Shown piece by piece: positions 17,191 through 25,679 of a stretch of 64,000 nt of DNA. Each line of letters begins with the position of its first letter. Positions within the stretch are counted from its first letter, which is position 1. The notes below the pieces were generated by a model that searched no databases, was not told the origin of the DNA, and was given only the letters and a program-made list of their open reading frames with translations. A program made the position numbers and the translations under genes. The stretch comes from Paraglaciecola hydrolytica (lineage in GTDB: Bacteria > Pseudomonadota > Gammaproteobacteria > Enterobacterales > Alteromonadaceae). The stretch covers positions 127,397 through 191,396 of the forward strand of contig NZ_LSNE01000015.1 of assembly GCF_001565895.1 (NCBI RefSeq). The letters are read 5' to 3'.

Positions 17191-18081
17191 TTAATTTTTA
17201 TCTAACTCGGCCATAGGTTTAACCCGCAGAAAGCTGGCAAAACGTGGTATGCCTCTGGCCGTCAAACCATAATGTTTAAAAGTAATGATTGTTCCTACCT
17301 GTGGGGGGGCTAATCTTTGTAAGTCAGAAAACCCAGAGCCAATTTTAAATTGCAGGCCGTTATCCAGCTCAACCAATAATGAACCCAACATACTTTGGTA
17401 TTTACCTTTACCGAGAATATGGGCAATGACTCTTGCTTCGCCATCCTGATACTTTTTTAATTTGAGTAAGTCAGCGCTACGACCATCCTGATAATATGCA
17501 TCTTGGTGATGTAACATCAGGCCCTCTGCACCTTGTGCAGTTGCTCCATCTAACTTTGTCAGAAGCTGAGTGTGAGTAGCCAATTTAAATTGCGGGATAA
17601 GCTGCAAATAGGGGCTGGCGGTGGTATCGACCAAAAGCTGTAATTCAGCTAAACGCTCGCTAAAGGTGCCTTTATGTTCGGGCAAATCAAACAACATAAA
17701 CTTGATGTTTTGCCATTCTTGATTGGGATTATCACGTAACACAATAGAGGCAGTTTGCTCAAAACTGTTACGCGCCAACCATAACTCACCATCCAATACC
17801 TGAGGTGGTAATTCCTTAATAAACCAAGTAGGAGCCTTAATAACATTACCATTGCGGGTAATAAGCTCAGCCCCTGTCCAGCGAGCTCGAATGCCATCAA
17901 GTTTTTCGCTTATCCAGTATTCTGCGACTACGATGTCATCATGATACAAGCTGGACAACTGCTGAGGTTTAACCGTTTTACTTGCTTGAATTGAGTTGGG
18001 ATCATTGGCTGCACACAGCATAAAAACGCTGCACGAGCATAAAAAGATCAGTAAATAAAAGGGGCGGATAGGCAATAACAT
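17191..18081 (-). CDS. Periplasmic ATP-dependent DNA ligase (Lig E type)
   Basis: 296 residues. A minimal ATP-dependent ligase with a signal peptide (about 1-25, ending near 'LCAAND'). Ligase motif I is 'SEKLDGIRARW' with the AMP-accepting Lys, motif III is 'LDGELW', motif IV is 'AEGLMLH' and motif V is 'LLKLKKYQDGEARVI'. A short OB domain follows. Lig E enzymes of gram-negative bacteria are exported and are thought to seal nicks in extracellular or incoming DNA. The length is normal for Lig E, with no extra DNA-binding domain. ATG start at 18081. Single gene. Confidence 0.9.
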   Translation of the reverse strand: MLLPIRPFYLLIFLCSCSVFMLCAANDPNSIQASKTVKPQQLSSLYHDDIVVAEYWISEKLDGIRARWTGAELITRNGNVIKAPTWFIKELPPQVLDGELWLARNSFEQTASIVLRDNPNQEWQNIKFMLFDLPEHKGTFSERLAELQLLVDTTASPYLQLIPQFKLATHTQLLTKLDGATAQGAEGLMLHHQDAYYQDGRSADLLKLKKYQDGEARVIAHILGKGKYQSMLGSLLVELDNGLQFKIGSGFSDLQRLAPPQVGTIITFKHYGLTARGIPRFASFLRVKPMAELDKN

Positions 18082-18479
18082 ATTCGGTGCATTCCATGTC
18101 GGTGAATATCTTCAAGCCTAGTGCAAAAATAACAATCTTTGGTAATTTATTAACGAAACACCTTTTATCCCCATTAAACAAGGAGTCAAAAAGTAAAATA
18201 AATGGCATACATTACATTTAATGTGAATGTAAATGCCTACTCCCCCCAAAAAAAGTGTCCAATTTTTATACACATCTCAAATGGCAAAATTACACCCCAG
18301 ATATAACCAACTGTAATATATCGCTATTTAATTCATGGCTAGATATATGCTAACCAAAAAACGTTGCAAGAACCTCAGTAGTTAAGCACCTCTTTTATAA
18401 ATATCGAAGGGACTACTTACTGAAAGTGTAATACCAACACATAAAACTTAATTCTATTAATACAAAGAAGGAATTTTAC
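18082..18479. other. Intergenic region before the cohesin-like/dockerin pair
   Basis: About 400 AT-rich bases upstream of the PEP-CTERM gene. It includes a short imperfect palindrome around ACATTTAATGTGAATGT (near 18211-18229) and a run of C's then A's at 18242-18255. AAGAAGGA just before 18480 is the ribosome-binding site. No ORF or known operator is seen, and no convincing sigma-54 -24/-12 pair. Confidence 0.4.
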
Positions 18480-19097
18480 ATGAGAATAATTAAAAGCCTT
18501 GTTTTCACTGTCGCCTTGATGTTTGGCAGTGTGGCTAATGCCAATATAATGTTGTGGCTCGATCCATCAGTGCAAACCGACATAACAACTGGTGACGATA
18601 TATCTTTAAAAATAATGATTAGTGGCTTAGGAGATAATTCACCTTTGTCCTTAGGCGCCTTTGATTTAGACGTTCTTTTTGATGAAAGTCAGTTGTCATT
18701 TACTGGCTATAATATGTTCGATGGCTTAGGTGATCTCAGTCTGTTTGAAGCCGACGATTTTAGTGGTGGTGAATATGCAGCAGGTAAAATCAACTTGTTT
18801 GAGATCAGCTATTTATTCGATTGGGAACTCGATACGTTACAAGCAGGTACCTTCGCTTTAGCTGAACTGTTTTTTCATGTCGACGCTTTGAGCAGCGGTG
18901 AATCGAGCTGGTTATCATTATTAGGCTATGATTTTGCTGATGCCGAAGGATTATCTTTAGATGTTTCAATGGGTGACGACGCCGTTATTTATGGTAAAGC
19001 CCTAGTTTCAACCCCTAGCCCTGCCCCTCTTGCATTATTAGGCATCGCTTTAATCGCAATGTTTATCAGATCAAACAAAACTCAATTTGTTGCATAA
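18480..19097 (+). CDS. PEP-CTERM protein with cohesin-like domain
   Basis: 205 residues. Signal peptide 1-21 (ends 'GSVANA'). Residues 22-165 look like a cohesin-type beta-sandwich: 'TTGDDISLKIMISGLG' then 'LGAFDLDVLFDESQLSF', and later 'GTFALAELFFHVDAL'. The C-terminus is a PEP-CTERM-like sorting signal: STPSPAP (177-183), the hydrophobic helix 'LALLGIALIAMFI' and a basic tail (RSNK). Such signals are processed by exosortase and leave the protein at the cell surface. No exosortase is in the window. The next gene ends in a dockerin, the natural partner of cohesins. The cohesin call is from strand pattern and motif; sequence similarity within this fold is low. Confidence 0.78.
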   Translation: MRIIKSLVFTVALMFGSVANANIMLWLDPSVQTDITTGDDISLKIMISGLGDNSPLSLGAFDLDVLFDESQLSFTGYNMFDGLGDLSLFEADDFSGGEYAAGKINLFEISYLFDWELDTLQAGTFALAELFFHVDALSSGESSWLSLLGYDFADAEGLSLDVSMGDDAVIYGKALVSTPSPAPLALLGIALIAMFIRSNKTQFVA

Positions 19098-19128
19098 ATT
19101 TACAACTTTACAAAAACGGAATTTACTC

Positions 19129-19156
19129 AAACGGACTAGTTCATATCCGTCCGTTT
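19129..19156 (+). terminator. Hairpin between cohesin-like and metalloprotease genes
   Basis: AAACGGAC (19129-19136), 12-base loop, GTCCGTTT (19149-19156). It is followed by an A-rich rather than U-rich stretch, so it is more likely a processing or partial-attenuation hairpin than a full terminator. A second imperfect hairpin (ATACCCCTTA / TAAGGGTAT, about 19190-19214) lies just before the protease ribosome-binding site. Confidence 0.4.
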
Positions 19157-19238
19157 AGAATAAAAAAACATGTCTACCAAATGTCTGTCATACCCCTTAC
19201 ATCGATAAGGGTATGCCGTTCAACTCAAGGAAATTAAC

Positions 19239-22200
19239 ATGCGTCATGTCAGTAAACTTGTAGTATTGATATCTTGTATTTTAAACACATCGGCAGCCTT
19301 AGCTGAAAAACCAGAGGGAGTCACTCAACTTCTAAGCGACACCTCTGGCACCGCTAAGATTAGTGTTGATAACAACACCGGTCATGCTCGTTTTATTAGG
19401 CTTGCACCTAACTCACAACTCAGTCCTTTACAAAGTAGAAGCAGAACCATCCCAAATAAAGCCGACATTACCAAGGCGTTTTTACGCAGCTATGGTAGTG
19501 CCTTTGGTGTACAGGATGTAGATACAGAACTATCTGTAATAGGTACTACTCGCGATGCATCGGGTACCGAACATAGTACTTTCAAACAACTCTATAAGGG
19601 CATACCGGTATTTGGCGGTGAACTGCGGGCTCACTTTAATTCCCAAGGTGAGATGGTTGTCGTTAACGGTAACTTTTTGTCTAATATAAAAGTTGCTACC
19701 ACCCCCAAATTAAGCTCAACTCTTGCTGCCAAAAAAGCTATTTTTTGGGTAAGCCGTGACCCAGCACAAGAAATTACGGCTGAAACTCTGAGTAAAGGCA
19801 ACCGAGAGCAACAACAAATAAACGGTACAGAACTTAGCGCACTATCAACTAAATTGATGGTATTCCGCGCAGGACTATTAAAAGGTGCGCCTAGCGTAGA
19901 TCACTTGGTTTACGAAGTTGAAGTAGCTAATAAACAAGGTAGTGTACGTGAATTTGTTTATGTTGATGCTCATACCAGCGACGTTGTTGATCAAATAACA
20001 GGCATTCATGATGTACTAAACCGCAGAGCATATGATGCAGAATTAAATCCACATCCAGGTCCTAATTACCCAGCCAGTCCTTTTTGGATAGAAGGAGATC
20101 CCCTTCCTACAGGCAATACTGAAGCCGATAATATGATTTATGCCTCAGCTGAAACCTTTGATTTTTTCTTTAACGCTTATGGGCGCGATTCATTCAATGA
20201 CACTGGCGCAACCATGGATGCCATTTTCAATCGTGGGGATGCCTGTCCAAATGCCTCATGGAATGGCACCTATATCTCTTTCTGTGCAGGTTTAACTAGT
20301 GATGATGTTACTGCCCATGAATGGAGCCATGCCTATACCGAATATACCAACAATTTGATCTACCAGTGGCAATCTGGTGCCCTAAATGAATCCTATTCAG
20401 ACATCTGGGGAGAAACAATCGATCGAATTAACGGCCGAGATGAATTAGCAGCACCTGATGTACTGCGTTCCAACGGCAGTTGCTCAACTTACGGAGCCGG
20501 CGCACCTAGCGTTGATAACAGTGTTCGTTGGTTAATGGGTGAAGATTCTACCGGTTTTGGTGGTGCTATTCGCGACATGTGGAATCCAACTTGTTATGGA
20601 GATCCTGGCAAAGTCAGCGATGCCCAATATTATTGTGCCGCTAGTGACCAAGGCGGTGTGCACACTAACTCCGGCGTGCCTAACCATGCTTACGCACTAA
20701 TGGTGGATGGCGGCTCGTACAATGGGTATTCAGATACAGGTTTAGGTCTCACAAAATCTGCTCATATCCATTGGGCAGCGCAAAACCTACTGACGTCATC
20801 AAGTAATTTTGCCGATCATGCTGACGCATTAGAAGCCGCTTGTAGTGTCCTGTCTGGAACTGATTTATTAGGTCTAACGGATGGATTAGCTACTGGAGAA
20901 ATAATTACTGCAGGAGATTGTCAACAAGTCGCGCAAATCATTGACGCTGTTGAATTACGCACGCCACCTGTGCAATGTGGATTTGTGCCGCTACTTGCAG
21001 CCAATGCCCCCGCTTTGTGTGAAAACCAAGGCAATGTACAAACCTTCTTTAGCGAAGACTTTGAAGGCAATGGTCTGCCTGCAGGTTGGGCAGTTAGTCA
21101 ACACAGTGTCGCTAATCCAGCTACCTTTGACAGCCCAGGTTGGGACGTTGTTGGAAACTTACCCAGTGGCGCAAACGGCAGTTTCGCAGCTTTTGCTCCT
21201 GACCTTATTGCAGGAAATTGTGCTGCCGATACTGAAGCAGGAGCGGTAGCATTAGATAGTCCAATCATTGTTTTACCTGTGGGTGAAGTACCTCATGTGG
21301 CTTTCACACACTGGGTAGCAACAGAGGCAGGATGGGATGGTGGTAACCTCAAAATAAGTGTCAACGGGGGCGCATTTACTCTTGTGCCCGCTGCAGCTTA
21401 TTCGTTTAACGCTTATAACAGCACCCTGCAAACTGTCGGTGCAGGCAATGACAATCCTCTTGCGGGTCAAGCCGCATTTACCGGCACGGATGCAGGGGGA
21501 CTGAAAGGAAGTTGGGGCCAATCTCAGGTCGATTTATATGGTTTAGCGCTACCTGGCGACAACATTAAACTGCGCTTTGATTTAGGTACTGATGGTTGCA
21601 ACGGTGTAACTGGCTGGTATGTAGATAGCGTTGAGGCTTATTCTTGTTCAGCTGAAGTTGCACCAATCTGTGGTGATGGTGCACTGGATATAGGTGAAAT
21701 GTGTGATGACGGCAATTCAAATAATGGCGACGGTTGCTCCAGCAGTTGTCAAGTAGAGAGTGGTTTTAGTTGCACTATCCCTACAGGACCAGTAAACAGC
21801 ACCAACCTAGTGTCTGATTGGAGCTTTGAAGGTGGAGTACCTAATGCTGATTGGTTACTTAATTCAAGTTTTTCTGGATTAACTGGCTTCCCACTATGTG
21901 GCGCTGGCAATGGTTGTCCTGCAGCGGGTGTGGCCAGCACCGGAAATTGGGCGGTATGGATTGGTGGTCTGTCTGCAGGCGTAACCAGCAGTGTTGCACA
22001 AAATGTTACTATTCCTGCAACGGCCACAGAATTAACCGTAAAAACCTTGCGGGGACTTTGTGGAACACCTGGTGAATCTATAGAGATAAGCCTTGATGGT
22101 AGCACCATTGGCAGCATAATGTGTGATAGCACCGATGGCGTTTTTGTAACACGAAGTTTCCCTATTGCGCCCTTCAACGATGGGCAAGTTCACAGTCTTA

Positions 22201-23042
22201 AAATTGGTGGAACTGTCGGTGGTATCAATGGCAATACTAACTTCTTTGTTGACGATGTCATCATTGAAGACAACATTGCAAGACCTGCAATGCCCAGTGT
22301 GTGTACCTCAGAGGTTACTGAAGTAGCCTGCAATACTGGAATTGTAGGCTTTGACGCGGGCATAGCACCAAGTTGGAATGTGGTAGACAATGCTGGCCAG
22401 GGTATAACCTGGACAAACATTGCAAGCTCAGGAATAGGCGGTAACTTTACCGGTGGAAATGGTGATGCAGCCTCTGTATCGAGTGATGCAAACCCTGGCG
22501 AGTTTGATACTGAACTGCACAGCAACTCATTCAGCTTAGCTGGCTGGACATCTGCCAATCTAGAATATCTGGTGAATTATCAAAATTTTGCGGGCTTAGA
22601 CTTCCTTAATTTAGATATAAGCACTGATGGAGGTAGCAGCTGGGCTAATTTGCTAAGTTGGAATGAAGATCACCCTGTTGGCGGTACATTTGCATTACCT
22701 GGAGAGCAAGTATCGGTTGACTTGTCGAGCTATGCAGGCCAGGCGGATGTGAAATTACGCTGGCATTATTTTGATCCCAACAGTGATGACTGGGATTGGT
22801 ATGCGCAGGTTGATAACGTAACGTTAAGCTGTGAAAGCCAACCACAAGCTCTACAATGTGACATCAACCAAGATGGATTTGTTGATCGCAACGACATTGC
22901 TTTAATTAGTGCCGCGCGCAACCAAGCTGCACAACCTGGTGATCCACGTGACAACGATGCAAATGGTGTTATTGACGCATCTGATGCGCGTCAATGTACT
23001 CTATTGTGTACATCAGCACGCTGCGCACCTCAAGCTCCTTAA
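19239..23042 (+). CDS. Secreted M4 (thermolysin-like) metalloprotease with dockerin tail
   Basis: 1267 residues. Signal peptide 1-22. FTP/PepSY-type propeptide (about 35-260; 'TFKQLYKGIPVFGGELRAH'). M4 catalytic domain with the zinc motif HEWSH (360-364), third ligand Glu384 in 'GALNESYSD' and the active-site region 'GGVHTNSGVPNHAY'. Two jelly-roll-like segments flank a DUF4215/Myxococcus Cys-rich repeat ('CGDGALDIGEMCDDGNS', about 810-840). The last 61 residues are a type I dockerin with two EF-hand loops: DINQDGFVDRND (1208-1219) and DNDANGVIDASD (1238-1249), then a Cys-rich tail ending 'CTSARCAPQAP'. Secreted protease, probably docked on a cohesin partner such as the upstream protein (inference). 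Confidence 0.93.
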   Translation: MRHVSKLVVLISCILNTSAALAEKPEGVTQLLSDTSGTAKISVDNNTGHARFIRLAPNSQLSPLQSRSRTIPNKADITKAFLRSYGSAFGVQDVDTELSVIGTTRDASGTEHSTFKQLYKGIPVFGGELRAHFNSQGEMVVVNGNFLSNIKVATTPKLSSTLAAKKAIFWVSRDPAQEITAETLSKGNREQQQINGTELSALSTKLMVFRAGLLKGAPSVDHLVYEVEVANKQGSVREFVYVDAHTSDVVDQITGIHDVLNRRAYDAELNPHPGPNYPASPFWIEGDPLPTGNTEADNMIYASAETFDFFFNAYGRDSFNDTGATMDAIFNRGDACPNASWNGTYISFCAGLTSDDVTAHEWSHAYTEYTNNLIYQWQSGALNESYSDIWGETIDRINGRDELAAPDVLRSNGSCSTYGAGAPSVDNSVRWLMGEDSTGFGGAIRDMWNPTCYGDPGKVSDAQYYCAASDQGGVHTNSGVPNHAYALMVDGGSYNGYSDTGLGLTKSAHIHWAAQNLLTSSSNFADHADALEAACSVLSGTDLLGLTDGLATGEIITAGDCQQVAQIIDAVELRTPPVQCGFVPLLAANAPALCENQGNVQTFFSEDFEGNGLPAGWAVSQHSVANPATFDSPGWDVVGNLPSGANGSFAAFAPDLIAGNCAADTEAGAVALDSPIIVLPVGEVPHVAFTHWVATEAGWDGGNLKISVNGGAFTLVPAAAYSFNAYNSTLQTVGAGNDNPLAGQAAFTGTDAGGLKGSWGQSQVDLYGLALPGDNIKLRFDLGTDGCNGVTGWYVDSVEAYSCSAEVAPICGDGALDIGEMCDDGNSNNGDGCSSSCQVESGFSCTIPTGPVNSTNLVSDWSFEGGVPNADWLLNSSFSGLTGFPLCGAGNGCPAAGVASTGNWAVWIGGLSAGVTSSVAQNVTIPATATELTVKTLRGLCGTPGESIEISLDGSTIGSIMCDSTDGVFVTRSFPIAPFNDGQVHSLKIGGTVGGINGNTNFFVDDVIIEDNIARPAMPSVCTSEVTEVACNTGIVGFDAGIAPSWNVVDNAGQGITWTNIASSGIGGNFTGGNGDAASVSSDANPGEFDTELHSNSFSLAGWTSANLEYLVNYQNFAGLDFLNLDISTDGGSSWANLLSWNEDHPVGGTFALPGEQVSVDLSSYAGQADVKLRWHYFDPNSDDWDWYAQVDNVTLSCESQPQALQCDINQDGFVDRNDIALISAARNQAAQPGDPRDNDANGVIDASDARQCTLLCTSARCAPQAP

Positions 23043-23067
23043 TGGAATTGAAGTGAAATAAGCAAAT

Positions 23068-23093
23068 AAAGCTCGGCACCTGCCGAGCTTTTT
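23068..23093 (+). terminator. Intrinsic terminator after the metalloprotease
   Basis: AAAGCTCGGCA, loop CC, TGCCGAGCTTTTT. A perfect 11-bp stem with a U-run, 25 bases after the protease stop. Confidence 0.92.
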
Positions 23094-23110
23094 ACTTAAT
23101 GAAGGTTTAA

Positions 23111-23566
23111 ATGTTAAAACTAATTTTTATATTATTAATGACACTATCAGCTTGCGCTGGAAGTTCGACAAAAACAGTCAACACTACCGATATTGCTTCT
23201 CAATCGATAAAACAACATCCCGCTGCCAATGCAGAAGAAACGACAGAAACTCTTGAGCTGCATTTTGCACAAGTGATTCAGTTTCAAAATATAAACTTAC
23301 GTTTAATTGATATTGAAGACTCTCGTTGTGCGATTGGTGTTACATGTATTTGGGCAGGCCAAATGGTAGTTAAGCTTGAAGTGAGCAATGGCAAGGGTGA
23401 ACCAACGCAAATTAAACTCATTCATAAGCGTGAGCCAGTAGTTGTTGATGTCTTCGGCTATAGCATGGGTTTATTAAATATTGATCCTCACCCTAAAAAG
23501 GACAAAGTAATTCAGGCAAGTGAGCAAATTGTGCAATTAGAAATTACAAGCGCAAACAACAATTAG
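23111..23566 (+). CDS. Small lipoprotein with DSRC...CIWAG motif
   Basis: 151 residues. Lipoprotein signal with lipobox 'LMTLSAC' (Cys about 15). After a short linker the body carries 'LIDIEDSRCAIGVTCIWAGQ', the hallmark of a family of uncharacterised small secreted beta proteins (usually DSRCP...CxWAG), in which the two cysteines probably form a disulphide. The usual Pro after the first Cys is Ala here. Function unknown. It follows the protease terminator by 17 bases and has its own ribosome-binding site (GAAGG). Confidence 0.75.
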   Translation: MLKLIFILLMTLSACAGSSTKTVNTTDIASQSIKQHPAANAEETTETLELHFAQVIQFQNINLRLIDIEDSRCAIGVTCIWAGQMVVKLEVSNGKGEPTQIKLIHKREPVVVDVFGYSMGLLNIDPHPKKDKVIQASEQIVQLEITSANNN

Positions 23567-23873
23567 ATTGTAGATAGCGCATAAGCAACTATTTTATTTG
23601 TGTAAATATTAAGAACTCAGCCAAAACCGAGTTTATTGTTTTCAAATCATTGGTAAAAAACACATGAGCATTGCCCCATCTAAATATTGGTCATATGTTA
23701 TTTGCTTCCAAGTGCTCCCTCGTCATGTTTTGTAAATGTCTATGAGTAATCTGCAATTTTATGTTCAAATAAACTAATGCCTTTTTACCTAGTTTAATCT
23801 CATTAATTTGAACTTTTCAGGGTATATAGTATTGTGTAAGTGCAAATAGCGAACATCCAACTCCTAGGATTGA
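23567..23873. other. Intergenic region
   Basis: About 300 AT-rich bases between a lipoprotein gene and a solute-binding protein gene. No ORF, hairpin terminator or recognisable operator was seen. Confidence 0.4.
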
Positions 23874-24794
23874 TTGTTGATAAACATGACAAAATTTGGC
23901 ATGTGGCTAGGCTACATATTTTACAGCACGGTTTGGTTTGCAAACCCACAGCAAGTTTATGCATCAGATAATCTTGAGCAACATAACATTCGTTACCCAC
24001 AAGTTGTAGGCTCTTCACTTTATCAAAATCAGTCTAATTATTTTGTAGATGTACTAAAACTCGTTTTAGAACGATCACCGGTAAATTATCAGATAGAGTT
24101 TGTTGATATCCCTACTCTGGCACAAAGTCGTAGCCAGTCATTAATTATCCAAGGCTTTTATGATATCCATTGGCTCACAACAAATACTGAGCGTGAATCA
24201 ATTCTTAAACCGATTCGCATCCCTCTTTATAAAGGTTTGTTAGGGCTGCGTATTGCTTTTGTCAATGCCAGTAAAGCCAACCAATTTGCTGAAACAAACT
24301 CACTAGAACAATTAAGAAAATTTTATGTTGGCCAAGGACGTGATTGGGTCGACAGTAAAGTATTAAGGTCTCACGGATTTAGAGTAGAGGAAGCAAGCAC
24401 AACAATAGCGTTATTCGAGATGTTACAAATCAATCGCATAGACTATTTTCCGCGCTCTGTCTTGGAAATTTGGTGGGAAGCAGAGCAACAAGAAGCTTTG
24501 GGGCTGAGTGTTGATCCGCATATTGCCTTGTATTATCCAGCGGCCGTTTATTTTTTTGTACGTAAAGACGACACCATACTCTACGACCATGTGCTCAAAG
24601 GGCTGAATAAAGCCATAGCAGATGGCTCTTTTGAACAAAACTTTATACGCTATTTTGGCGAGGCGATTAAGCGAGCTAATGTAGATAAACGCAAAATATT
24701 CAATTTAACTAATCCCTTTATTCCAACTGAAACGCCTTTAGAACAAAAACAACTGTGGCAGCAACTGCCTTTTCAAACAAATGCAAAAGATTAA
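23874..24794 (+). CDS. Orphan periplasmic solute-binding protein (family 3-like)
   Basis: 306 residues. Signal peptide-like N-terminus ending near 'QQVYASDN', then a bilobed binding-protein fold with 'SYQIEFVDIP'-type first-lobe strands and 'LEQLRKFYVGQGRDWVDSKV' at the hinge. The C-terminal extension after about 270 is polar. No transporter genes lie beside it. The start is uncertain: TTG 23874, TTG 23877 (AGGA seven bases upstream) or ATG 23886. Ligand unknown. Confidence 0.7.
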   Translation: MLINMTKFGMWLGYIFYSTVWFANPQQVYASDNLEQHNIRYPQVVGSSLYQNQSNYFVDVLKLVLERSPVNYQIEFVDIPTLAQSRSQSLIIQGFYDIHWLTTNTERESILKPIRIPLYKGLLGLRIAFVNASKANQFAETNSLEQLRKFYVGQGRDWVDSKVLRSHGFRVEEASTTIALFEMLQINRIDYFPRSVLEIWWEAEQQEALGLSVDPHIALYYPAAVYFFVRKDDTILYDHVLKGLNKAIADGSFEQNFIRYFGEAIKRANVDKRKIFNLTNPFIPTETPLEQKQLWQQLPFQTNAKD

Positions 24795-24927
24795 GTTTTT
24801 GCCTGCTAATATAATTGATATTTACTCACCTAACACACATTCAAGACAAGCAGCAAAAGACGCTGGCAATGTTATGGCTAAAAAGCTGATGCAGGCTTCA
24901 GCCACAACAGTAACTGAAACCTTGTGA
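24781..24927 (+). pseudogene. 48-codon ORF, probable 3' gene relic containing a repeated segment
   Basis: ATG 24781 to TGA 24925, overlapping the end of the preceding gene by 14 bases in another frame. The encoded segment 'SRQAAKDAGNVMAKK' is echoed at 27382-27423 as 'TRQAVKDSGNVRTKI', and most differences between the copies are at codon positions that preserve or mildly change the residue. That suggests both derive from a once-coding sequence. It may be a small gene or a fragment; no family recognised. Confidence 0.35.
24842..24883 (+). repeat. Direct repeat, left copy
   Basis: Starts CAAGACAAGCAGCAAAAGAC. It matches 27382-27423 over 42 bases with a few substitutions. The two copies flank the GC-rich orphan fragment and the GlpD-like gene. 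Confidence 0.65.
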
Positions 24928-25271
24928 TACTAGGGCTTATAGCCTCCATCCTTGAAACTGCAGCGTTGTTGGCCGCGCGCGCTCACCATAATCAGTGTTC
25001 AACATTGCACTTATACAGTTAAGCTCATGGGCTGAGCCTAGTTTAGCTGTCTACACTATCCTTAGATCCCCTTGAACGGGGGAATATGAGCATTTATCGA
25101 ATCATTTAAAACTAAAGCGGTCGCCAGAAAATCTATTAGCTTAAACTTGATATGATTTTTTAAGGTGAAAGCTTTTGACCTAATATGATATTCAACCTAG
25201 TGCTAGCGATAGTAGTTGTGACTAGGAAAAACAGATTTTGAAGGTCTGCGCTGTCACCCAATCAGAACTTT
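24928..25271. other. Rearranged intergenic patch
   Basis: No gene is supported. It contains the partial inverted-repeat element (copy B, 24952-25036), then about 240 bases with no recognisable structure up to the orphan fragment. Confidence 0.45.
24952..25036. repeat. Dispersed inverted-repeat element, copy B (truncated)
   Basis: The left end TTGAAACTGCAG matches copies A and C, and blocks GTTGGC, CGCTCA and TAAGCTCATGGG recur in order. The right end (GTGTAATTCCAA-type) is missing, so this copy is truncated and more diverged. Confidence 0.55.
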
Positions 25272-25664
25272 TCATCGGCTCTGCCACCGTAGATTTTTCC
25301 GAGTACGCCAAAGGGCCCAACAGATCAGTTGCAAAAGCTGAACTGCCGCAGAGATACTGTCTTGCGATCTCGATATCCGCGAGGCAACCACTTTTTCCTG
25401 ACCCGCATCGAGCGCGCGTACCACTGTCTTATATAGGTCGCGCTGGGGAAGTTTAAGCCGCGCGATGTGCATCGCCAGCCAGTAATTGCCATCGGCCAAT
25501 GCCTTGGCTTGCGCGGTACGAGCGGCTTGTTGATTGGCGGCAGACATCGCGGCAATATCGGCCAGCTTCTGCTGCATCTCACGCGTCTGCTGGTCCCTGA
25601 ATGCCTGTTGATCGGCTTTACTTTGTAATAACTGGTAATAACTGGGCGTAGTAAAGTTAATTTG
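25272..25664 (-). pseudogene. GC-rich orphan coding fragment, unrecognised
   Basis: A frame open from 25664 to the TGA at 25272, about 130 codons, with no good start before ATG 25577. The translation is rich in Ala and Gln: 'YYQLLQSKADQQAFRDQQ', then 'NYWLAMHIARLKLPQRDLY' and 'VVRALDAGQEKVVASR'. This looks like a real helical protein rather than a shadow. The DNA is visibly GC-richer than its surroundings. It begins 13 bases after the GlpD-like stop. The last 30 residues look out of phase or random, so it may be a 3'-truncated relic. I do not recognise the family. Confidence 0.45.
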
Positions 25665-25679
25665 CTATTAGTAAGAAAC

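Noticed and set aside
18340-18370. Possible sigma-54 promoter (TTGCA near 18366) upstream of the PEP-CTERM gene
   Set aside because: No GG at the required -24 position; the other candidate (TGGCA near 18284) lacks a -12 GC.
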